Below are positions 55,104 through 64,000 of a DNA stretch of 64,000 nt, in pieces. A model generated the notes under the pieces. It was given only the letters and a program-made list of their open reading frames with translations, was not told the origin of the DNA and ran no database searches. A program made the position numbers and the translations under genes. The stretch's first letter is position 1. Every line of letters starts with the position of its first letter. This DNA comes from Cryptomeria japonica (lineage: Eukaryota; Streptophyta; Pinopsida; Cupressales; Cupressaceae): NCBI RefSeq assembly GCF_030272615.1, contig NC_081407.1, positions 144,712,897 to 144,776,896 of the forward strand, given 5' to 3'.

Positions 55104-56166
55104 TGTAATGTCCCCTACCCGATTAACATAATTTACCTATTTCAATATACTAAAATTGATTGAGAGACTAATCATGAGAACCAGACATTGATATTCTTCA
55201 ACTTATTAGTTATTAAGAAGTGCTTATTTATCTTCCTCATTAGATAATTAAATTCATTATTCATAGTTCTTAATATAGATATCAAACCCTACTATTACTT
55301 CAATTTTAAGGGAGAAGGGTCTATGCATGTTACCAAAGCGCTTAGAGACCAACTACAATAGGTTCCCTCAAAGTTTACAGATCCAAGCCCTTACCTATCT
55401 TGGGTTTATACCCTCAAGGCTTATGGGTCACTGATCCCAACCCTATCTTGACTTGACCTATTGCTTAGATTTAGACTGCCCCTCTTTGGAACACCTCATC
55501 CCCGTCTTCATAAATATGGATAATAGCAGCAAGAATGAATAATATATACATATTCTTCTTAATGTTTATAACCTTAAGAGTTCTTTTTGATTTACAATCT
55601 AATATTATTATTTTTTTCTAATGAAGACACACACACACACACATATACATTATTATAAATATATAACTACATAACAATTCTCAGAAAGAAGCCTCAATAC
55701 TATATTTATGAATAAAACATATCAAGGGCAGCAAGATACAACAATTTGTTTATATCCACCGATCTCTATTTTCTTTCCTTATCATTCAATGCCTTCTTCC
55801 CCTTGGAAATCTTGTCCTTATAACCTTTTTCAATGGTTGTGTGCAAGGACGTGGCTCTTAGTCAACACCCTTTCCTTGCACCCCCTTCCATCATCATGAG
55901 TTTCTTAATAAGTTGTTGCTAAGAATTAATGGATTCATGCCTTTTCAAACAACACTTCAATACTTGGGATTTATTTATTATATTATTTAATATTAATTAC
56001 TATTGATTATAAATTAATATTAAATATTAAACATTGTTGATAAATTAATATTTAGATATTGATTATATAAGAATATAAAATAGAAATTGGTTATATAAGA
56101 AATAAATTAATAAGATGAGAAATAAGATAATTGATTATATATCAATATTTATGTAGGGATATTATA
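55104..56166 (-). repeat. Element F 5' LTR (1063 bp)
   Basis: Matches 53670-54694 throughout. The extra length comes partly from an acacacacac microsatellite insertion at ~55610-55650. Confidence 0.88.
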
Positions 56167-56171
56167 GCCAT
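56167..56171. repeat. Element F target-site duplication, right copy (gccat)
   Basis: Identical to 53665-53669. Confidence 0.85.
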
Positions 56172-57010
56172 TAAAACCATGCCTAAACCCAAACCAATCT
56201 AACCCCATTCCCAAAATAGGGCTTGACTGCCTAAGACACTTGACACCACCTCCTTAATGTAACCCAAATTTCATAAGGAGTCCTTTCACCCTTTGGGCTC
56301 TCTACTAGAGTGCTTTTACTCTGCCCTTCCCTAACATGATCCATCTCCCTTAGGGAATAGAAGGTATAAAATTGATTTTAATTTAAGACAATTTAAGAAC
56401 ATATTATTGATGTCTCTCATATTATATTATCTTATTTGTTTATCTTATTATTAAGACTTCAATGTAAGCATTGTTCATATACCACAGATTTAATATATTT
56501 AATAGTAACAGTGTTCCTTGGTTTATTTATATATGTAATTATATCATTATAAAATTCTACATAATAACAATATCAAGCTTCATATATTAGGTTGCATAAT
56601 GATCACTGTCTATCCTCTTTAATTAATATTAACTATCCTTTGAGTGAATCCCCACCCTTCACTTGAGCGCTATAGTTAACTAACATCATTGTTTCCTTAA
56701 TTAATCATCACAATTGATTCATATGGGGTCGTTGTTCATTTCATGATCGTTGATCTAAGGAGTGACTAAATACTTATTATTGATCAATTACAATTACACA
56801 CTATTATTGATCAAACATTTAATTATCACTATTTAATATGTAATATTTATTTATAATATTTTCAAATATAATATTAATTTATTGTATTTAAATATTTCAA
56901 GAATATTAATTAAATAATAATATTTAATAAATAAATATTTAATGATTCTAAGTAATCATTTGTTGATAATTATTATATTAATTAATAATAATTACTTCAT
57001 TTAGGTTATA

Positions 57011-60000
57011 TATAATGATCAAGGAGGGGAAATGACAAATTTCAATCATCTTGGCTTTTTCATAATACATTAAGTCAATTTGAGATTCCCAACTAACAAA
57101 GTAGGATCTTAACTACAAAGAGCGTTAAAATTTAAATGAAAGTAGCCAAACAGATAAAAGAAATATTGTATTTTACTATAATCTACCAAGTGCAACCACT
57201 TTACCCACAAAGCTTGTTGTTGTGGATTATTGTTTCGTAGGCACCCCTTGAAATTTAATGTAATAACTTGCACTTAACAGTCAAGGTGGTATCAAAAAAT
57301 TTCGATACTTCTATCTAGAATTTAATCATCTATAAAAAAATTACAACAAAATATTCTCCAAACTAAAAAATCCTATATAACATGTGCATTTGTTGCCTAA
57401 AGAGTTTGGCAAGTTATCATTGTTAAGCCTTATCAATGATGATTGTCATGAATCCAACTATTATGGACTCACTTAATTGTCCAAAAATAATAATCTAACA
57501 TAGACTTCTCCACTAAACAAGAAATATATTGCCTGCTGAAATAGTTTTGTAATAACTTGTTGCCAAAAAATTCATTATCATAGTAATCTTAGCGAGTAAA
57601 AGTTTGCATCAACAAGTTGGTTAATTTGTATTTCTATGTAAAAAATGTATGGATTGCATTCAATTGTCAATGGATGTCTTAGATGTCCCAAGAATGGCCA
57701 GATTTGTGATGGCAACTAGATGTATGCAAGATATCTACCTTTAATTAGTATTTTAGACACGTGCCCAAATTTTTAAAGTCCACAATATAACCAAGGAACA
57801 GTTCCAGCCATCCCAAAGTTTTGGTAATGGGAAGGGGTGGGAATGGGAAGATATCTACCTTTAATTGGTATTTTAGAGACATGCCCAAATTTTTAAAGGC
57901 ACAATATAACCAAGGAACACTTCCAGCCATCCCAAAGTTTTGGTAATGGCAAGGAGTGGGAATGGGGATGGAAGCAAACAAGAGGATGGACATGACCCTA
58001 TGTAACCCTGTTTCAAAATCTATCTTTTATGCTAAAAATGTTTAAATATATTTTCTTCTAGATGCTACTATACAACTTTTGCCAATCACTCACATCAAGT
58101 CATATAGTTGATTTCAACTAATATCTAAATTGTTGTCATATAAACTTTGAACCATTGTATCTCACATAAATATTTGGCCTTCATGAAGTTCAAGATTACA
58201 AATTTTTTTGTTAAACAAGGAGGGAAAATTTTGACATCATTGGACATTATTTTCTATCATTAACAAATATTACAAATGACAATTTTTTAGATGTTGCACA
58301 AATAAGTCAAATTGATGTGTTGTACAACTAATAGTGCAGCGTCATAAATTTTTGCTTTAAAAAATTCAACATTTCGAAGAAATCGTCTCTTTACATTTAT
58401 TGAATGAATTTTCGTATTGAGAACATATTAGCAGTGTAGGGAAAGAATACAAAACATTGACAAAGTCGAGAAATAAAGATGGTTCCAACAATTGCTAAAA
58501 ATGTGACTTTAGAGACAATATCTGGATTAATGTTCTTAATTGAGCAACATTAAACATCAATTATACAAATAAGCACTTGTCTCTTATCATAAAAGCCATG
58601 AAACTGTTTATTATTGTATTTAAAACGCATTTCTAACCACAATTTACGTGCTAACTCAAGTTTATAAATTATAGCACGATCACTTTCTTTGCATCTTAGT
58701 TTTTTTCTCAAACAACAAATAATGACAATAAAATAGATCAGCAATGATAATTAGGGAAACCTTTACCATTTATCCAATTTTGAATCTTTTTTTTTTTGCA
58801 AAGAATAAGATTCCAAACTAAAAGAATGGTTTTAGAGGGAATTACTAATTTGATTGATGTTTTTCAAGAAAAAATTGTGTTGTCAATAATTTACACATAA
58901 TCAAACCATTTCCCCTGTAAAAATAGTTTTCTTATGTAACATATTTCCCAATTTTGAAGAAAAAAGATTCATCAACTATATACGCTCATCAAAAGAAAAA
59001 CACATAATAGTCAATCTGCTTAGTAGATTTTCCACATGTAGTTTTCCTACTCATGTTGAAGTAGTAGCTTTATATTGTTCATATCTTGTGCTCTATCAGG
59101 TTTGATCTTCTAAGCAAGATAAAAATAAATAAGTAAAGCCTTGCAAGTCATCTCTAAAAGGAAAATCAATTTGCCGGTTGCACCATAGTCTAATGTTAAA
59201 TGTTGTAAACAACCATTAAAAAGCAATAAAGTTGTGTTTCCTTAAAATGTTCAAAGATAATTATCAAGGTGTATTCTCATCCCTATCATAAATTCTAACT
59301 CAAATCTTCACTATTTAATTAACCCATCTTTCTAGTTAACTGAATGAATGATATTTATTTAATTAATTAGACTAATGCCCCTTCCTTAATTTAAATATTT
59401 ATCTTAAAATTCTTCAATCTCTAATTATATATAATTGTTTATTTAATTAATAAGGTTGGCGCACATTCCTCTCCACTTACCTCTCCTTTCCTCTAATAAT
59501 GGAATGGAGAGCTAAGTGGAGAGGTTGGGTACCCTGGATTTGCACATCCAAGCCATCTATTTTCATGTCTTCTCCTCAACTTGTTCTCTTCTCACACATC
59601 CACATATGAATGTTCCACCTCCATACAAAACAAATATATCTCCACCTTCCATTCCATTATTTTATCTCCCATCCATTTGCCTTCATCCTACACTTCCACA
59701 TGCTTCCATCCCCCATATCCATGCAATTAAAAATATATCCAACCTCCATTAACTCTTTAATGTCTCATTTTTGTACCAACTTATATTTTGCCCACAAGAG
59801 ATTGAAGTATCTCGGTTTGGATCAGGTTTGATCACTGCATATGAGGGTCCTTGTTGTTCTTCAATTTTATGTGTTGACAGTTGGTGTTTATGACTGGTTT
59901 GTAGATGTAATTCTCCTTGATTTATGAAAATTTTAAGTATTTGAATTTTTTATTTGGTTCATTATTTTGTTCTACATCTACTCTTGGAAATAGGTAATAT

Positions 60001-60035
60001 TATATTATGAGTGGATGCTTGAATGATCCAAAGAC
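57011..60035. other. AT-rich intergenic DNA
   Basis: No gene seen apart from the 120-bp tandem duplication. A 16-base inverted repeat with one mismatch lies at 59471-59486/59506-59521 (ctccacttacctctcc against ggagagctaagtggag), with a 19-base loop. Confidence 0.4.
57729..57968 (+). repeat. 120-bp tandem duplication
   Basis: Two copies starting agatatctacctttaatt and ending near aaggggtgggaatggg, period about 120, with few differences. Confidence 0.8.
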
Positions 60036-61531
60036 TGTTGGCATTATAACAGACAATAAGAGATTGTTGGCATTTCAATAAGGATATTGAGAAGGTTGTT
60101 GATGATTATGGATATAACTGATTAAGGATGTTTATTGTCTTAATATTATTATTTTGTCATTGATGTCAAGAAATTGATTTTCTAATTCAGTATGATGTTG
60201 CCATATCTTAAGAAGTATGATTTCATGAGTATAAAGATGTCGGTAAAAGACACAGAAAGATTGTGATGAATAAGGGGAGAAATAAGTTATTCAATGGGCA
60301 ACTATTACCGAGTTAGACAATGATGAGATCATGATGTTTAGATTGTTTTGATATCCTACATATGTTGTTGATTGTAAGGTTAATACTATACTATGTTACC
60401 AAGCAAAGAACCTAGTCGGTAAACCCTAAGGAACCTAGTCGGTAAACCCTAAGGTTATCACTATCGGTTAATGAAGGCAGAATGTCTACTGAGTGAAGTT
60501 TAGTATTTATCGAGTTGCAACCAAGCTGTAATAGAATGCATTAAATGATTAAAAGCATTATTTAATGAAGGAAGCTGATAAGCTAGAATTGATTAAATGA
60601 TTGGTATGTCGTGCATGAAGTTTGTTAAGGATCTATGGTAAAGGAAGATCGGCAGGAAGATCTACAACTCAGATTGAACCACAATACCTTAGCACAAGTT
60701 CCAAGAAATGTATGCAAGTTCCAAGGCGAGGTAAAACGTTTTCAGATCGAAGAATACATTGAACCCGCTCAAGTTTAAAGATCTGATGGCTATGATTGAT
60801 CATGGGATATGTGATCAAGGAGATTAAGTGGTTAGCAAATTGTTTATAAATAAGGAACTGTTGATAAACAATGCATGCGGGCAAGTGTAAGCACAAGGAT
60901 GCTATATAGTGATTACCGAGCACAGAAGCTTGAAGACCTGTTTGATTAACAGAGTATAGAGCCCAGCAAAGGGACAAGATAAGTCCTATGACTAGATTGT
61001 ATTGAGCAAATAAGAATCTGCTTTAGCATTTTTGATGTGAAGTTGCAGATATATTTTATTACTGTTATTTTGTGAAGTGAGCTCTTAACCGGGTGGACTT
61101 AACAGTCTTATTTGTAAAACCCTCTAGCAAGGTGACAATCTGATTGAGTGTTTGAAACCCTTTAACAAGGTCACCTCTAACAAGGTGAAGATCCTAACAG
61201 ATCTGAGGGAAATCTGTTAACCGAGTCACATCTAGCAATGTGTTTGTAATCTTCAACAGGATTTGCTTTTAACCAAGTATACTCCAGAAGAGTATATTTC
61301 TTAGTGGGTCTGAAATCCCACAATGGTTTTTTCCTATTTGGGTTTCCACGTTAAATCTAGTGTTATGAGTGTTATGATGTTTATATGCTTATGAGTTTGC
61401 ATGTTTAGCAGTTTTGGTTATATTGCTGAAGTATATGTTACCGAGGTTGAATCTGTTGTTTTTATGGAAGATTAAGTTTGTATGATTCACCCCCCCCTCT
61501 CATCTTGTTAGCTTGGCATCTGTACTTAACA
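60036..61531 (+). repeat. LTR-like sequence with downstream primer site (solo or truncated element)
   Basis: Starts TGTTGGCATT (a second start-like copy at 60065) and ends tgtacttaaca, followed at once by a primer site. It contains the pyrimidine run cacccccccctctcatc near the end, as in many plant copia LTRs. No partner LTR was found; the element seems cut near 61546. Confidence 0.55.
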
Positions 61532-61532
61532 A

Positions 61533-61545
61533 TTAGTATCAGAAC
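61533..61545 (+). promoter_or_regulatory. Decayed tRNA-Met primer-binding site
   Basis: TTAGTATCAGAAC, differing from TTGGTATCAGAGC by two G-to-A changes, one base after the LTR end. Confidence 0.6.
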
Positions 61546-62500
61546 TATCAAAAACACCCCTATTTATACATTTCAAATACACCTCTTTGTCAACAATTGC
61601 AAACTTCCTAAATAGGTCAGCTAAATGTGTTTAATTATTTTATTATTATTTACAAAGGTGGCGCTTCACCTAGGCAAATAAGTGAGGTCAACCCTCTTAT
61701 GTGGTAATATTCTTATTGGGGGTGTATATTATTTATATTTGTTTTATTCATTCCATATTCATTTGTTTGCCCATACTTGATGATATAAGGCAAGGCCTAG
61801 GGTTTTGATGTTGCACCAAGGGTTTATGAACGTTGTCACCTAGGTTTTTTAATGTTGCAACTAGGGTTTCAAGGTGAGGTATGACTATCCGCCCTTCCCA
61901 AAATTGCTTGTCCCCAAGCAATGGAGTTCAATTTCGCAATCTACCTTTTGTTGTGCTACTTTGATACTATCATAAGTTGAATTATGACACATGTCCTCAC
62001 CTTTAATTTGAATGTGAGTTATAACCAATAGTTGAAAACGTGTAGGGTTTAATTTAAGACAAGTTTTCTCTCATCAATGTTATCATAAGAATTGTTTTGG
62101 TTGGTCCTATGTATATTTCTTCGAGACAAAGGGCGAACTTCTCATATATTGTGAAGATGATTAGAAGCATGACACACATCTATGACCTTAAATGCAATGT
62201 TCTTTCCTAAATGAATTCATGTCTCTCTTGGTTCACTCTAGTTTTTCTCATATTCTAGATCAACCAAAAATGGAAATCTCATAATGATAGGAATACATTT
62301 ATAGTAATCAGAGATATTTATGGAGTAGACATGACAAACACATGGCATACACAAGAATAGATGCAGACACAAAGCATACATGTGAATATATACAAACACG
62401 AAGAATACACAAGAATATATACATTGTTAGGTCCCTTCTCTTTGACTATAATGTATCCATAGATTTACCCTAGTGTCCAAACACATTAGGGTTTGCAAAA
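61546..62500 (-). mobile_element. Remnant of the gypsy family related to element F (LTR piece plus interior)
   Basis: 61881-62470 shares ordered blocks with the interior of element F, including the polypurine tract (the minus strand reads caattttgggaagggcgg). The sequence before it (cccctatttataca...) may be a piece of a related LTR. No coding region recognised. Confidence 0.55.
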
Positions 62501-62581
62501 GGAAACATGATAAGTCTATTGGAAGCCACTCCTGCATTAAGCCCAAGATCATGCAATCATCCAATCATGGCAACTATCCTC

Positions 62582-63041
62582 TTATCCCACAAGTAGCAGG
62601 AACATTCAACTATGACCAATTCCATCCCTTAGGGTAATCAGTATTCCACAAGCAACAAGAACATCCAACTATGACTAATTCCATCCCTTGAGATAATCAT
62701 CACTCCAGAAGTGGAAAGAATGTCCAACTATGACTAGTTCCATCCTTTGGGATAATCATTAGACCACAAGTGGCAAGAACGTCCAACTATGACCAATTCC
62801 ATCCCTTGAGGTAATCATTATTCCACAAGCGACATAAACGTTCAACTATGACCAATTCCATCCCTTGGGGTAATCATTATTCTACAAGCAAGAGGAACTT
62901 CCAACTATGACCAGTTCCATCCCTTAGGGTTATCATTATTCCACAAGCAGAATGCATGTCCAACTATCACCAATTCCATCCTTTGGGGTAATCTACTTGC
63001 CTCTTGGCCAACTAGCAGCAAGAACATCTAACTATGACCAG
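62582..63041 (+). repeat. 59-60-bp minisatellite, seven copies plus a partial
   Basis: Units of the form attccacaagcaacaagaac / atccaactatgaccaattcc / atcccttggggtaatcatt with scattered changes. The last copy is cut after ctatgaccag, where the next LTR begins. Confidence 0.88.
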
Positions 63042-64000
63042 TGTTGGCATTGTGTTGCCATTGATGTCAACCGGTATGGGATGTCTATCGGTAAAGGCCG
63101 ATGTATGTGCAACACCGTGATGAAGGAATACAGGATGTGATATCTTGGCTATCACCTTGTGTTACTGAACACTAGTAAAGGAAAGGAAGGTAACATCAGA
63201 AGTCCTCTGTAAACAAGCTAGTGCTTGACTTGTGTGATGAGATGGAGAAGTGTTGTGAGTGGTTGCTTGTGATGAAGAGGCAGAGTGTTATCTAAATTAC
63301 TTCACACTGAAAGAGAACAATAAACCGATATGTTGTGAGGTTGTAGAACAACAAGACCCCACTGGAAGAAGTTGCAGTCATCTTGAAGGAACAGTCAGAG
63401 GAAGTCTGAAATAGTTGTCACTCTAACAAACTGATAAAGGAAGGAACATCCTTGATCAGGAAGAAAGGATGCATAGATGTAAGCAGAGGAATCTGACCTA
63501 ACTGAATCAAGAGTGTGCCTTGAGAAGAATGATGACATGATGACATTAAGAGTGGTAACTGGTATGTAAGTCTACCAGTTATATAAGTAAGGTGTAGTCG
63601 TAGAAGGCCTCTCCATTGTTGAAATAAGCACACTAAGGACTTATCAGTCGAGAGTCTGGTTTGAGAGTTCCATCGATAGATCAGATGGAAACATATATGA
63701 CAAGGCAACTGGTAAAATGGTTGAGACCAGAAAGGTTGGAAAACCGGTCAAAGTGAGGAACCGGTAAAGTGGGTTGGTCGGTGACTGTTCCTTGGCTGAT
63801 TGGTAGTGACAAGCTGGCAGTTCGTTGACCTGGAGTCAACATGGAAAACCCACGGTTGGATAAGGATAGAATGTACAACGAAGGGGTTGTTGCAGGGATT
63901 GGTCAGCTTTAATGAAAAGTCACTCAAATCACGAGACGTGTTGCAGAAGGACAACAAAGGGTTGAGGCTCGAGGTTTGGATGACAACTACGAGCCAACTA
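63042..64000 (+). repeat. Start of another LTR (runs off the window)
   Basis: TGTTGGCATTGTGTTGCCATTG begins abruptly inside the minisatellite. It shares the TGTTGGCATT start and a cattgatgtcaa block with the LTR at 60036. No coding frame with a known domain. The right end is not visible. Confidence 0.5.

Larger units (their letters stand above)
53670..56166 (-). mobile_element. Element F: non-autonomous LTR element with tiny interior
   Basis: 2,497 bp with two LTRs over 1 kb around a 409-bp interior and a perfect TSD gccat. The primer site lies next to the right LTR and the polypurine tract next to the left, so it reads on the minus strand. The interior encodes no protein I can recognise. 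It must be mobilised in trans. TRIM elements also have small interiors, but their LTRs are usually far shorter. Confidence 0.88.
53563..57010. repeat. Old LTR-like element split by element F
   Basis: TGTAATGTCCCCTATTTATAC at 53563 begins like the fragment at 18549. After element F (53670-56166), related sequence resumes at 56172 and shares the ttataaaattctacataa...gcttcatatatta block with ~18690-18740. The right end is uncertain; an aaggaggggaaa run at ~57020 could mark it. Confidence 0.35.

Noticed and set aside
57745-57993. 82-codon minus frame with an internal duplication
   Set aside because: It is created by the 120-bp tandem duplication. No domain and no gene context.
62582-63041. Regular repeats resembling a CRISPR array
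   Set aside because: The units are directly adjacent with no unique spacers, in plant DNA. This is a minisatellite.

Overview
This is a repeat-dominated plant nuclear window, most plausibly from a large-genome gymnosperm (conifer-like). That guess rests on style: very large Ty3/gypsy elements, decayed nested LTR elements, AT-rich intergenic DNA and one intronless F-box gene. No bacterial operons, rRNA or CRISPR arrays are present. Retroelement boundaries were fixed by matching LTR copies, finding primer sites and polypurine tracts, and checking target-site duplications (TSDs) by eye.

Left third (1-18306), a nested stack. Element A (minus strand, 1-6315, running off the left edge) is the 5' part of a Tat-like Ty3/gypsy element: LTR, primer site, long leader, gag, protease. 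Its LTR cuts the reverse-transcriptase domain of an older gypsy element B (minus, 6316-8237 and 15058-~16345). B is also split by chromovirus C (8238-15057), which is flanked by a perfect TSD (tgaag) and carries a nearly intact pol frame with a chromodomain. B abuts a decayed hAT transposase (plus, ~16346-18306).

Middle (18307-28529). The one convincing host gene is an F-box/kelch protein (minus, 20002-21075). A 63-bp minisatellite lies upstream of it. AT-rich DNA follows with a tRNA-derived SINE (14-bp TSD), two copies of an older dispersed repeat (one serving as an empty site for the SINE), and a decayed plant-mobile-domain (PMD) fragment.

Centre-right (28530-52631), the main discovery. 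Element D is a giant Tat-lineage LTR retrotransposon, 24.1 kb as it stands and about 19.2 kb without a nested copia. Its LTRs are about 1.07 kb with a perfect TSD (ctagt). The plus strand holds a leader rich in CGTACGA-like motifs, an extra ORF1, gag, protease, a G-patch module, RT, a degenerate RNase H plus a second archaeal-type RNase H, and integrase. Between pol and the 3' LTR lies an antisense PMD-family gene with its own TATA box and apparent intron. A Tork/Tnt1-like copia element E (43652-48523) is inserted in that gene and interrupts it in frame. Next to the polypurine tract is an array of hairpins with constant loops and covarying stems.

Right end (52632-64000). Non-autonomous LTR element F (53670-56166, TSD gccat) has LTRs over 1 kb around a 409-bp interior. 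Also present are older LTR fragments, a 120-bp tandem duplication, a ~1.5-kb LTR with a primer site (60036-61545), a 60-bp minisatellite, and another LTR entered at 63042. Nearly every element carries premature stops and Cys-to-Tyr changes that fit C-to-T decay of methylated DNA.
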